From a virus: 21,333 nt of DNA. Position numbers and translations under genes: made by a program. Under the pieces are notes generated by a model, which did no database searches, was not told the origin of the DNA, and saw only the letters and a program-made list of their open reading frames with translations. Each line of letters starts with the position of its first letter. The first letter of the stretch is position 1. The stretch lies in IMG/VR virus record IMGVR_UViG_3300036398_003367, positions 1 to 21,333 of that record; one strand, 5' to 3'. This document shows, one piece after another, positions 15,072-21,181 of this stretch.

Positions 15072-17001
15072 CAATCTCACAATTGCCATCTGAAGTGCAG
15101 GCAAGGGTCTGTGTTCCGCTGGTGCCATCTTCTGTTTCATAGAATGACAAGTCTTCCCAACGAATTTCGCTAGGCATCTTGGCTAGAAGATCTTCATACT
15201 CTTCTTTGCTGACTTCTTGGTAAGGGGCTTGCTTGTATGAGTGATCAGAATGCGGCAGGAATGAAATTCCAGATACTTCGTCAAAGTGCTTATACACCCA
15301 AGCTCCGACTTCCATCCATTCGTCTTCCTTTACAGAAACTGTAATAGAAGGCTTGTGCTCACACCATGCACGTTGGTAAACTAACCATATGTTTAAGTGC
15401 TCAATAGCAGTAAGATCATTTCTTACAATTGCACCTTCTGGTGCCTTTACTGGAAATGAGAATACGTATGTGTCGTTTGGCTTCATAACATCATCTTCTA
15501 CAGGAATTCCGACTTCCTTCAAGAATGTAGAGATTGGATCTCCCTTTGAACCACGAACTGTACGAATATAATATGGAGAATGCCATGCATGCATTCCCGA
15601 AGACACCCCGACCAATTGAGATACTGTTCCAGAAGGCTTTACGCAAGTAATGGCGGCAGACTCAGGAATCCCAATTTTCCCAGCCTCTTCTGTATTTGTT
15701 GCTCTAGCCTTTTCTCTAAGAGTCATTAAAAATGCTTCTAAAGAAACTAGGTCTTCTTTTCCTGACATAAACTTATGTCCAAATTGTCCAGTTAAGGAAA
15801 CTCCCAGTAGGCGCTCTTCTTCAGTATTATCTTTCCAAATTTTACGAAGGTATTTAAAATCTGTTAGGGTTGCTTGCCATGTTCCAAGAACTGTTGCAAG
15901 GTGTACTTTACGTTCAATATCTTTCTTTGTATCGTTTTCACGTAATACGACTTCTGAAAGATTACAAAACTGATAAGGACGTAAAATGATTTCTGAACAT
16001 GGGTTCGTTCCATAATGGACTTCAGGGTCTCTGCGACCATATTTCGCCGCCTGCTTCTGCGCTGCTGCGACATTATAGATTCCACGTTCCCCAGACTTTG
16101 AGTCATATAGTGATTTCCATTCTGCAATAAACTGTTCCATCTCTGGCTTGCGAGAATACGCAACAGAGTTATTTGAAAGAGCACGTTGTGAATTATTTTC
16201 CCACCAGTTACCTGATTTAGCTTGAGCCATTTCAATATCATTAATATTAGAAAGAGAAATCATTGCAGATCTACGAACTCCACCTACAACAACAATCTCA
16301 CCGATCTTACACATAATATCGTGTGCCTCAATTGGCTTTAGTTGACGACCTGCTGCTGACTTAAACTTTGCAATTGTAAAATCAAAAAGATTAATTAGTG
16401 GTTGTGGTCCTGATGAGCGTCCGCCCATTGTCTTAAGTCTTGCGCCTGCTGGACGAAGCTTGCTAACATCAATTGCTGGAACCTGTCCAGACCAAAGTAG
16501 TGCCAATAGTTCACGGTAGGCTTTAGCCCACCCTTGCTTTGAATCTTCAACGGTAATAATTGTTGTAGACTTATCAAATGAATCTGGGATGGCAGGAAGC
16601 TTATTAACATACTTGTACTCAACAGAGAATCCTACTCCTGTACCGCACATAAGGATATACATTGTCTCATCAAATGAACGAGGATTATCTACTGGAACAA
16701 ATGAGCAGTTATATCCTGCTACGTGATCTCTATCTAATGCTGCACCTGCAGTCATTACAGATCTCATTGATGGCATAACGTTACGGTTATAAACTGCATC
16801 CTTTAATTCTTCAACTAATTTAGAATCTGGTTCGTATGCATGGTTTTGGAAAAGATGATTTAGCATAAAGTCAAAATATCTATCTACTGTCTCACCCCAT
16901 GTTTCACGACGATTATCTTCAGATATCCATCTTGCATATCGAGATAATGCGATAAAGTTTTCGTACGGGTTTTCAATAGTTCTTGACATTTTTAATAACA
17001 C
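15055..17001 (-). CDS. nrdJ: Class II (B12-dependent) ribonucleoside-triphosphate reductase
   Basis: This 648-residue enzyme reduces ribonucleotides to deoxyribonucleotides for phage DNA synthesis, using an adenosylcobalamin-generated thiyl radical. The active-site residues fit the monomeric Lactobacillus-type enzyme: Cys99 (YNCSF), Cys335 and Glu337 in NPCSEI, and Cys346 in FCNLSE. The 335-346 spacing equals the 408-419 spacing of that enzyme. The C-terminal redox pair is Cys635/Cys641 (ACTSDGNC). Substrate-loop signature: 'VKPSGTVSQLVGVSSGMHAWHSPYYIR'-type region, seen in parts around residues 455-485. Two starts are possible: GTG at 17001, with GGAG 5 nt before it, or ATG at 16989, whose spacing is long. 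I keep GTG. A small CCGC-AAG-GCGG hairpin overlaps the ribosome site. No separate small subunit is needed for class II. Confidence 0.93.
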   Translation of the reverse strand: MLLKMSRTIENPYENFIALSRYARWISEDNRRETWGETVDRYFDFMLNHLFQNHAYEPDSKLVEELKDAVYNRNVMPSMRSVMTAGAALDRDHVAGYNCSFVPVDNPRSFDETMYILMCGTGVGFSVEYKYVNKLPAIPDSFDKSTTIITVEDSKQGWAKAYRELLALLWSGQVPAIDVSKLRPAGARLKTMGGRSSGPQPLINLFDFTIAKFKSAAGRQLKPIEAHDIMCKIGEIVVVGGVRRSAMISLSNINDIEMAQAKSGNWWENNSQRALSNNSVAYSRKPEMEQFIAEWKSLYDSKSGERGIYNVAAAQKQAAKYGRRDPEVHYGTNPCSEIILRPYQFCNLSEVVLRENDTKKDIERKVHLATVLGTWQATLTDFKYLRKIWKDNTEEERLLGVSLTGQFGHKFMSGKEDLVSLEAFLMTLREKARATNTEEAGKIGIPESAAITCVKPSGTVSQLVGVSSGMHAWHSPYYIRTVRGSKGDPISTFLKEVGIPVEDDVMKPNDTYVFSFPVKAPEGAIVRNDLTAIEHLNIWLVYQRAWCEHKPSITVSVKEDEWMEVGAWVYKHFDEVSGISFLPHSDHSYKQAPYQEVSKEEYEDLLAKMPSEIRWEDLSFYETEDGTSGTQTLACTSDGNCEIVDISA

Positions 17002-17080
17002 CTTTTCTCCGCCTTGCGGTTATATGATTTTTGAGTTGAAATCCAATTCTACCAAACTTTAATCTAAAGGGGAAGAGGTT

Positions 17081-18061
17081 TTATAGCTTTTTCAATATTT
17101 CTTCAAATGCTTTATTGGTCAACTGATCCCAGTTATATTCTTTATGTATTTCAGTTGCCTGAGAATAATAGTACCCAGAATATGCTTTAAAGTTAATTGC
17201 TGCTTCTTCAAGCAAACTAACTAGATGATCGTTGTTTGGAAAATAAATTTTTCCAGGATGCATAACTTCCCATGGGGAATCTATAAGTGTAGAGTTAAGC
17301 TTTAGGGGACCTAAATACTTTTTATAATCTGCCCAATCATGTGTTGATATAACTGGCATACCAGTTGCAAGTGCCTGAAAAGGAATAAATCCAAAGCCTT
17401 CTCCATAACTAGGATAAATCATAATATCGTGATCGTGGTACATCTTCACCAACTCATCATCTTCTAATTCTCTTGTGTCAAGATTTATATTGCTATACAT
17501 TTCGTGTGGAACCCCAATAATAGTTCCCATCGAATCATAAACTCTTAGAGTGCTGGTTTTATGAGCCTTTATTGTCAATGTGTAATTAGGATTATTGCCA
17601 AATGCTTTAATGAAGGCATTGACTGTATCTTGCCCGCCTTTTCTTGCTGAAGGTTCTCCAACATGCAAGAACTTTATAACATTTGTTTTCTCACGTTTTT
17701 TGGGAGACCAAATTGCATCTATCCCGTGGGGGAAAACATTAGAAACCTTAAATCCATTATTCTCATATACATCCTTACACCATTGAGATGTTGTCCAAAA
17801 CTCATCACAAGCATCTATCTTCTCTCTCCAAGATTCTGGAACGACTGTTGACTCCCATGGAGTATATCCAATCTGATATTGATATTTATGCATTTTGTAT
17901 AATGATGGCTGAGAAAAATTAATTTGTAATTTAGCCTTTGGGTTCTGATAAGTTAATCTATGACCCATTTTAGTAAGGGCTTCTGTAAATTTAAATCCAG
18001 CATGACCGTAACCATTTTTAGTCGTAAGATTAGATCTAGGCGTAGAATATGATATTTCCAT
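17081..18061 (-). CDS. GT-B glycosyltransferase (GT4-like)
   Basis: 326 residues from the ATG at 18061 (MEISYSTPRSNLTTKNGYGH). An upstream in-frame GTG at 18091 would add 10 residues, but its AGG is too close, so I prefer the ATG despite a weak site (AGAAAG). Features: 'FWTTSQWCKDVYENNG', 'FPHGID', the nucleotide-binding-half start 'FLHVGEPSARKGG' (residues about 131-143) and 'YPSYGEGFGFIPFQALATGMPVI' in parts, which corresponds to the E-x7-E motif of family GT4. Here it is Glu221-x7-Gln229, with the second acidic residue replaced by Gln. The enzyme would transfer a sugar from a nucleotide sugar; acceptor unknown (virion protein, host wall, or modified DNA base). It lies 79 nt upstream of the reductase gene on the same strand. 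Confidence 0.85.
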   Translation of the reverse strand: MEISYSTPRSNLTTKNGYGHAGFKFTEALTKMGHRLTYQNPKAKLQINFSQPSLYKMHKYQYQIGYTPWESTVVPESWREKIDACDEFWTTSQWCKDVYENNGFKVSNVFPHGIDAIWSPKKREKTNVIKFLHVGEPSARKGGQDTVNAFIKAFGNNPNYTLTIKAHKTSTLRVYDSMGTIIGVPHEMYSNINLDTRELEDDELVKMYHDHDIMIYPSYGEGFGFIPFQALATGMPVISTHDWADYKKYLGPLKLNSTLIDSPWEVMHPGKIYFPNNDHLVSLLEEAAINFKAYSGYYYSQATEIHKEYNWDQLTNKAFEEILKKL

Positions 18062-18084
18062 GATAATCTTTCTGGTTGACTGGC

Positions 18085-18114
18085 TTGACACCTACTGCCA
18101 AGTAATGTTACTAT
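18085..18114 (+). promoter_or_regulatory. Rightward promoter for the lysis-type operon
   Basis: Perfect TTGACA at 18085-18090, an 18-bp spacer, then TACTAT (4 of 6) at 18109-18114. A second TTGACT lies 9 bp upstream. On the opposite strand a perfect TATAAT (18113-18118) without a good -35 could serve the glycosyltransferase gene, so the two divergent promoters would overlap. Confidence 0.55.
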
Positions 18115-18147
18115 TATAGTTCGTTATCTCTAAAGGAGGAAATGCCA

Positions 18148-18702
18148 ATGGAGAAAGTAAAACAACGTTTGAGCGAAGTTGTTCACAACTGGTCTTATAT
18201 AGGAATGATAACATTATTCTTATTTACTGTCCAGCCTGGGCCTACAGAAACTCAAGCATTGCAGGTGGAAGCACCTGTGAAATCAACAGTACAACTAAAG
18301 AAAGAAACCTTAGAGAAGTACAGCACTACTGTGTACAAGCCTTCTGAGATGCTAACAGACGGAGAACTAAAAGAACTCCTATCAGCTGTTGGCTTTGAAG
18401 GAAAAGCCCTTAAACAGGCTTGGGCTATTGCTAAGGCAGAGTCTAATTCAAGACCTCTGGCTTACAATGGTAACAGGAAAACTGGAGACAGTTCCTACGG
18501 AATTTTTCAGATTAATATGTTGGGTGAACTCGGCATTGATCGTAAAGAAAAATTTGATCTAAAGTCAAACATCTTATTGTTTGACCCAGTAATAAACGCA
18601 GAGATAACGTATTATATGACTAAAGGCGGAATTGATTGGTCATCGTGGTCTTCCCTGAATGGGGCAAGATACAAAGAATTCCTAACCGAATTCAAAGATT
18701 AG
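18148..18702 (+). CDS. Secreted lytic transglycosylase/lysozyme-like protein
   Basis: 184 residues. I chose the ATG at 18148 because AGGAGG (18134-18139) is 8 nt before it; the upstream ATG at 18142 is only 2 nt away. Residues 5-35 hold a positive start, a short hydrophobic core ('YIGMITLFLFTV') and 'TETQA', consistent with a signal peptide or weak anchor. The catalytic domain spans about 75-184: Glu98 in 'AWAIAKAESN', then 'GDSSYGIFQINMLGELG', 'LFDPVINAEITYYM' and 'DWSSWSS'. This matches the single-Glu SLT-like muralytic domain common in actinobacteriophages. It would cut peptidoglycan, as an endolysin or a virion-independent lysis enzyme. First gene of a rightward small-gene operon. Confidence 0.85.
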   Translation: MEKVKQRLSEVVHNWSYIGMITLFLFTVQPGPTETQALQVEAPVKSTVQLKKETLEKYSTTVYKPSEMLTDGELKELLSAVGFEGKALKQAWAIAKAESNSRPLAYNGNRKTGDSSYGIFQINMLGELGIDRKEKFDLKSNILLFDPVINAEITYYMTKGGIDWSSWSSLNGARYKEFLTEFKD

Positions 18703-18714
18703 AGGGGAAGGTAC

Positions 18715-18921
18715 ATGAAGATACAGTACGTGTCTAAGTACCTTTTGCTTGCAGAGAAGGGCCTTGTTCCTAGACTTGAATGTCCCATGGATCAGGGCCC
18801 TTTAATGTGCAACGAAACAAATGAAGGTATAATTTATCTATACTGCTTATCGTGCAGCTTCAAGAAAACTGTGGGATTGGAATACTATGGAGAACTTAAA
18901 TCAGCCGTCGATTCAAACTGA
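18715..18921 (+). CDS. Small zinc-ribbon-like protein, 68 residues
   Basis: It starts 12 nt after the transglycosylase stop, with GGGGAAGG before the ATG. Four cysteines (Cys23 in 'ECPMDQG', Cys32, and Cys44/Cys47 in 'YCLSCSFKK') suggest a zinc ribbon, C-x8-C...C-x2-C. The protein is otherwise unrecognised. Small zinc ribbons of this kind recur in environmental phages and may bind nucleic acid or protein (inference). Confidence 0.75.
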   Translation: MKIQYVSKYLLLAEKGLVPRLECPMDQGPLMCNETNEGIIYLYCLSCSFKKTVGLEYYGELKSAVDSN

Positions 18922-19003
18922 CGGTGGCCAAATAAAAGAAACAGACCAAATGGGTCGAGAAAAGTTTTGGGAAGATATGGGTAGACCAGATGACAGAAAA
19001 TGA
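18887..19003 (+). CDS. Possible 38-residue protein filling the gap between two genes
   Basis: ATG at 18887 to TGA at 19001-19003, overlapping the previous gene by 35 nt and the next by 14 nt. The product is polar (MENLNQPSIQTDGGQ...FWEDMGRPDDRK) and resembles no family I know. It accounts for the 68-nt gap that would otherwise separate two tightly packed genes. The ribosome site is weak (TTGGAA). An alternative is an internal start at Met22 or Met31. Confidence 0.45.
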   Translation: MENLNQPSIQTDGGQIKETDQMGREKFWEDMGRPDDRK

Positions 19004-19208
19004 GCAACCGCAAAATCTAGAAGATAACCTACCAATGGTTAATTATATTATGCTTCACCGTATATACGATCTTCTTACCCTTATTGCTAATAAGCTGGTA
19101 GGCCCAGAAGATGTATCCAAGATGGTTGAGTATCATAACCAGGGATTTCTTCTTGGACCAACCCCATCATTTACTCCACAAGGTGAAAATGAAGAGAATC
19201 CACGCTGA
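18990..19208 (+). CDS. Conserved-looking small protein of unknown function, 72 residues
   Basis: MTENEQPQNLED start, then an amphipathic helix 'NYIMLHRIYDLLTLIANKL', then 'MVEYHNQGFLLGPTPSFTP', a Pro/Gly-rich tail. No signal peptide or metal site. Composition and tight packing (overlap with the next gene by 20 nt) support coding. Function unknown. Confidence 0.65.
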   Translation: MTENEQPQNLEDNLPMVNYIMLHRIYDLLTLIANKLVGPEDVSKMVEYHNQGFLLGPTPSFTPQGENEENPR

Positions 19209-19473
19209 TCAAATAGCGTACAAAATGAATCGGGCGGAAAAAAGCGTTTACGAAGACGTATCAAAAGCCACTGAAGCTTTAAAGTGGATGGTGGAAAAAA
19301 TAGAGTCATACTTAAATAAGTGCCTAAATGTAGAAAATGGGCATTGTACCCTTACATGGAAACACGATGACTGCAAAGTCCTTATGGATATCCTATACGA
19401 TTTAACCGAAGACGATAAGTATAAAGAAGTTCCTTGGGAATTTAATCCAAAGCAACAAAGCATCTGGGACTAA
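19189..19473 (+). CDS. Small protein of unknown function, 94 residues
   Basis: I place the start at the ATG at 19189 (MKRIHADQIAYKMNRAEK), where AAGG sits 5 nt upstream. The longer reading frame from 19111 would overlap almost half of the previous gene and its extra residues look out-of-frame. The product is mostly helical and charged ('YEDVSKATEALKWMVEKIESYLNKC', 'DCKVLMDILYDLTEDDKYKEVPWEF') with three cysteines. No family is recognised. It is the last gene before the promoter at 19477. Confidence 0.65.
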   Translation: MKRIHADQIAYKMNRAEKSVYEDVSKATEALKWMVEKIESYLNKCLNVENGHCTLTWKHDDCKVLMDILYDLTEDDKYKEVPWEFNPKQQSIWD

Positions 19474-19476
19474 CCA

Positions 19477-19505
19477 TTGACTTTAGATAGAGATTATTTT
19501 ATACT
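19477..19505 (+). promoter_or_regulatory. Strong sigma-70-type promoter of an orphan RNA unit
   Basis: TTGACT (19477-19482), exactly 17 bp, then TATACT (19500-19505); each box has one mismatch to consensus. It begins 3 bp after the preceding stop codon. No ORF of useful size follows before the terminator at 19571. Confidence 0.72.
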
Positions 19506-19511
19506 CTATAT

Positions 19512-19610
19512 GTGCTGGTTGTAGCATCCCACCAAAATTTGCTCCCAGTACATGATCGCAAGATCAACAGAACCCAATCGGATCCGCCTCTGATTGGGTT
19601 TTGTCCTTTT
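19512..19610 (+). ncRNA. Probable small non-coding RNA, about 100 nt
   Basis: Bounded by a near-consensus promoter and a strong terminator. Predicted folding by eye: a 9-bp stem pairing 19510-19518 (AUGUGCUGG) with 19545-19553 (CCAGUACAU, one G-U), with a possible inner AGCA/UGCU stem. Next comes a 5-bp hairpin UGAUC-GCAA-GAUCA (19553-19566) with a GNRA tetraloop, then the terminator hairpin. The only ORF is 13 codons from 19552 without a ribosome site. It could act as a phage regulatory RNA, or be an attenuated leader of the 19629 gene, although that gene has its own promoter. I recognise no known RNA family. Confidence 0.6.
19571..19610 (+). terminator. Rho-independent terminator
   Basis: Perfect 9-bp stem AACCCAATC (19571-19579) / GATTGGGTT (19592-19600) with a 12-nt loop, followed by TTGTCCTTTT. 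The orientation serves rightward transcription; read leftward there is no T-run. Confidence 0.85.
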
Positions 19611-19622
19611 TAGCGGTATAAT
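19594..19622 (+). promoter_or_regulatory. Promoter placing the start site on the ATG at 19629
   Basis: Weak -35 TTGGGT (19594-19599, in the terminator stem), a 17-bp spacer, and perfect TATAAT at 19617-19622. The ATG starts 6 nt after the -10 box, so the mRNA should begin at or next to the start codon. No ribosome site is present. Confidence 0.6.
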
Positions 19623-19628
19623 AGTAGA

Positions 19629-19913
19629 ATGATTAGAACAAAGCTGATTACACTAGGAAATACTCCCACAGAAATAACATTTACTGATGAGGTAGAGTCA
19701 CACTATACAATAGTTATAACAAATACTAGCGCTAATAAACATGCGCTAATAGGTGATATTTCTGTATCAAAAACAAACTACGGTCTTAGAGTAGAACATG
19801 ACGGTCCACCAGTAACTTTAGAAAACATATCTTTTAACGATAAACTTTTTGGAATATCTGAAGATACAAACGCAACGACTACAGTTGCTATAATGGTAAT
19901 AGAAAGAAACTAA
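19629..19913 (+). CDS. Small beta-rich protein, probably from a leaderless mRNA
   Basis: 94 residues, without signal or membrane segment. Alternating hydrophobic strands ('KLITLGNTPTEITF', 'YTIVITNTSANKHALIGDISV', 'TTTVAIMVIERN') suggest a compact beta-sandwich, as in small virion decoration or fibre-tip proteins; this is inference. There is no Shine-Dalgarno sequence. Its stop codon lies one base from the 3' end of the oppositely directed tRNA-Arg gene, with no terminator between them. Confidence 0.7.
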   Translation: MIRTKLITLGNTPTEITFTDEVESHYTIVITNTSANKHALIGDISVSKTNYGLRVEHDGPPVTLENISFNDKLFGISEDTNATTTVAIMVIERN

Positions 19914-19914
19914 G

Positions 19915-19987
19915 CCTCTTCGGCAGGAGTCGAACCTGCGGCCAGTCGGGTAGAAACCGAATGCTCTGTCCTCTGAGCTACGAAGAG
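19915..19987 (-). tRNA. tRNA-Arg (anticodon UCU)
   Basis: Acceptor stem CTCTTCG/CGAAGAG, D-arm TAGCTCAGAGGACAGAGC, anticodon loop TTTCTAC with TCT, T-arm GCAGG-TTCGACT-CCTGC, discriminator G. No encoded CCA. The top pair of the anticodon stem (T-C) is mismatched; otherwise it is complete. Reads AGA. Confidence 0.92.
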
Positions 19988-19991
19988 TTGG

Positions 19992-20062
19992 AGCGAGTGA
20001 CCAGAATCGAACTGGCACTATCTGCTTGGAAGGCAGAGACACTACCATTATGTAACACTCGC
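19992..20062 (-). tRNA. tRNA-Gly (anticodon UCC)
   Basis: Acceptor GCGAGTG/CACTCGC, anticodon stem TCTGC/GCAGA with loop CTTCCAA (anticodon TCC), T-arm GCCAG-TTCGATT-CTGGT, discriminator T as usual for glycine. The D-arm (ACATAATGGTAGTGT) is weakly paired. No encoded CCA. Reads GGA, a glycine codon used heavily in the fibre genes. Confidence 0.92.
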
Positions 20063-20066
20063 ATTG

Positions 20067-20138
20067 CTGGACCACCAGGGGTCGAACCTGGGACCTAGAA
20101 GTTAACAGCTTCCCGCTCTGCCTCTGAGCTATGGTCCA
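20067..20138 (-). tRNA. tRNA-Asn (anticodon GUU)
   Basis: Acceptor TGGACCA/TGGTCCA, D-arm GCTCAGAGGCAGAGC, anticodon stem GGAAG/CTTCT with loop CTGTTAA (anticodon GTT), T-arm CCAGG-TTCGACC-CCTGG, discriminator G. No encoded CCA. First gene of the leftward tRNA unit. Confidence 0.93.
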
Positions 20139-20148
20139 ATATATTATA

Positions 20149-20177
20149 AGTATACTAAATAAAGTGCGAATTGAAAA
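20149..20177 (-). promoter_or_regulatory. Candidate promoter of the tRNA unit
   Basis: Read leftward: TTTTCA (20172-20177, 4 of 6), 17-bp spacer, TATACT (20149-20154, 5 of 6). A second perfect TATAAT lies at 20143-20148. The -35 box overlaps the middle copy of the 14-bp repeats described next. Confidence 0.55.
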
Positions 20178-20202
20178 GTGCGCCCGAAAAAGTGCGGCGG
20201 GA
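20161..20202. repeat. Three AAAGTGCG repeats with exact 14-bp period
   Basis: AAAGTGCG at 20161-20168, 20175-20182 and 20189-20196, each followed by 6 variable bases. They lie in the -35 and upstream region of the tRNA promoter and just after the HNH gene, in a gap of 77 nt. This is a plausible protein-binding array, not a coding repeat. Confidence 0.7.
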
Positions 20203-20215
20203 AGAGAAGATATCT

Positions 20216-20500
20216 TTATTTATTCCTTTTAGATACTTTACGCATATGAGTCCTAATACGATGACAATTAGAACATACTATCTCACATTTAGCGATTTCT
20301 AGATCAATTTTCTTTTTAGACAGAGTGGGAATAAGTTCCATAACATTGGCATGCTTTACTCCACGTACGTGGTCAAAATCCATGACATAGTATGGATAAA
20401 ACTTCCCACAGTCTCTACAAGGAGAGTTTTGTTTAAGGTCTCTAATATACTGAGCCAAATAAGCCTTCTGCTTGGCTACAGAGAGCTTTTCAGACTTCAT
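20216..20500 (-). CDS. HNH endonuclease (zinc-ribbon type)
   Basis: 94 residues. Cys28/Cys31 (CRDCG) and Cys76/Cys79 (CSNC) form a zinc site that frames the HNH core: Asp43-His44 in 'VMDFDHVRG', then Asn78 and His80 in 'CSNCHRIRTH'. Small stand-alone HNH enzymes of this form are common in phages, either as homing endonucleases or as parts of DNA packaging. The placement beside tRNA genes and away from any terminase favours a mobile or free-standing endonuclease (inference). AAGG lies 6 nt before the ATG. Confidence 0.88.
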   Translation of the reverse strand: MKSEKLSVAKQKAYLAQYIRDLKQNSPCRDCGKFYPYYVMDFDHVRGVKHANVMELIPTLSKKKIDLEIAKCEIVCSNCHRIRTHMRKVSKRNK

Positions 20501-20537
20501 TGGTACCTTGTACCCTTATAGAGTCCCATATAGCTTA

Positions 20538-20564
20538 ATTATAGCAAGAGAATTTTCTTTTCAA
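20538..20564 (-). promoter_or_regulatory. Extended -10 promoter for the HNH gene
   Basis: Read leftward: TTGAAA (20559-20564), a 15-bp spacer, then TGC-TATAAT (TATAAT at 20538-20543). The TGn before a perfect -10 box can compensate for the short spacer. It overlaps the end of the 37-codon gene. Confidence 0.5.
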
Positions 20565-20674
20565 TCCCGCCTTTTTAATTTTTCAATACAACTTACACAG
20601 TAATTCTCTAGCACACCTTTACTGTTTAATCTTTCAACATACTTAGCGTTATCACAGAAATCACATTTAATCAT
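20561..20674 (-). CDS. 37-residue zinc-ribbon protein
   Basis: ATG at 20672-20674 (leftward) to TGA at 20561-20563. Cys4/Cys7 (KCDFC) and Cys26/Cys29 (YCVSC) are spaced as in a minimal zinc ribbon; the end is basic (KLKRRD). AGGA lies 8 nt upstream of the ATG. The product is too short to classify. The paired CxxC motifs make chance unlikely. Possible small nucleic-acid or protein binder. Confidence 0.65.
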   Translation of the reverse strand: MIKCDFCDNAKYVERLNSKGVLENYCVSCIEKLKRRD

Positions 20675-20684
20675 TATATATATC

Positions 20685-20721
20685 CTAGTCGACTACAATA
20701 TTAGATCTAACAAAATGTTAA
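20685..20721. repeat. 37-bp direct repeat, copy A
   Basis: It matches 21182-21218 at about 30 of 37 positions: CTAGTCGAC at the left, a variable 9-bp centre, and AGATCTAACAAAATGTTAA (17 of 19 conserved) at the right. It contains a perfect palindrome TAGTCGACTA (20686-20695) and lies just upstream of the 37-codon gene. Confidence 0.7.
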
Positions 20722-20735
20722 AAAATATTTTTTTG

Positions 20736-20843
20736 CTACTTACATGTCTTATGGTGATTGTTTAGTGTCATATGGGCAAATCCAGATCTTACTTCGATCT
20801 CCCGCCCACATTTATCACAAATTACTAATCGAGTTGATGCCAT
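20736..20843 (-). CDS. 35-residue zinc-finger protein from a leaderless mRNA
   Basis: ATG at 20841-20843 (leftward) to TAG at 20736-20738. Cys9/Cys12 (ICDKCG), His24, His30/His31 and Cys34 ('HMTLNNHHKTC') fit a C2-H-C or C2-H2 type finger. No ribosome site is present. The -10 box TACAAT ends 6 nt before the ATG, so the transcript should start at the ATG. A small DNA-binding or regulatory role is plausible. The longer rightward reading frame over the same DNA (20744-21067) lacks a site and a coherent composition. Confidence 0.65.
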   Translation of the reverse strand: MASTRLVICDKCGREIEVRSGFAHMTLNNHHKTCK

Positions 20844-20849
20844 TGGCTT

Positions 20850-20878
20850 ATTGTATACTCTATCTATATTCTAGTCAA
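20850..20878 (-). promoter_or_regulatory. Promoter of the 35-codon zinc-finger gene
   Basis: Read leftward: TTGACT (20873-20878), 17 bp, TACAAT (20850-20855); each box has one mismatch. The -35 box lies inside a near-palindrome TAGTCAACTA (20872-20881), a possible operator. Confidence 0.7.
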
Positions 20879-20881
20879 CTA
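20872..20881. promoter_or_regulatory. Operator-like near-palindrome over a -35 box
   Basis: TAGTCAACTA differs by one base from the perfect palindrome TAGTCGACTA at 20686-20695. A third relative, TAGTCGACCA, is at 21183-21192. The three sites are about 186 and 311 bp apart in the right-end region. Confidence 0.5.
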
Positions 20882-21112
20882 AGATATATATCATATGTTT
20901 ATATTCTTTTACTGATACTTCCAGATTTTAAGCATACAACCCCTATACCCCTAAATGAAATCTTTAAGGAACCCCGAAATTGTCAAGTTATAAATTCGCA
21001 ATTCATCGGTTTGAGCTGTAGCTTTTATCTGAAAGAAATGTTACACTTCCGTCATCATCGCACTTAGAGTTTAACCCCTTGATATTATCTCCGAAAACTG
21101 TCCAAGGTTATT

Positions 21113-21142
21113 ATGATAGCATTACAAATATTTCTAGGTCAA
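21113..21142 (-). promoter_or_regulatory. Candidate leftward promoter in the non-coding right end
   Basis: TTGACC (21137-21142), 18 bp, then TGC-TATCAT (TATCAT at 21113-21118), an extended -10 form. No gene starts within the next 230 nt on that strand, so the product, if any, would be an untranslated RNA. Confidence 0.4.
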
Positions 21143-21181
21143 GGGTTCCCGCCAACTTTTTATTTTTTGATCACAATAATT

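Noticed and set aside
15864-16241. Leftward 125-codon frame inside the reductase gene
   Set aside because: It is out of frame with a fully supported enzyme and has no own signals.
19552-19593. 13-codon frame inside the small RNA
   Set aside because: It is very short, has no ribosome site, and runs into the terminator stem.
20161-20202. CRISPR-like array
   Set aside because: The repeats are 8 bp with 6-bp gaps, far too short for repeat and spacer units.
20744-21067. Rightward 107-codon frame
   Set aside because: It has no ribosome site and random-looking composition, and it overlaps the better-supported leftward zinc-finger gene and its promoter.
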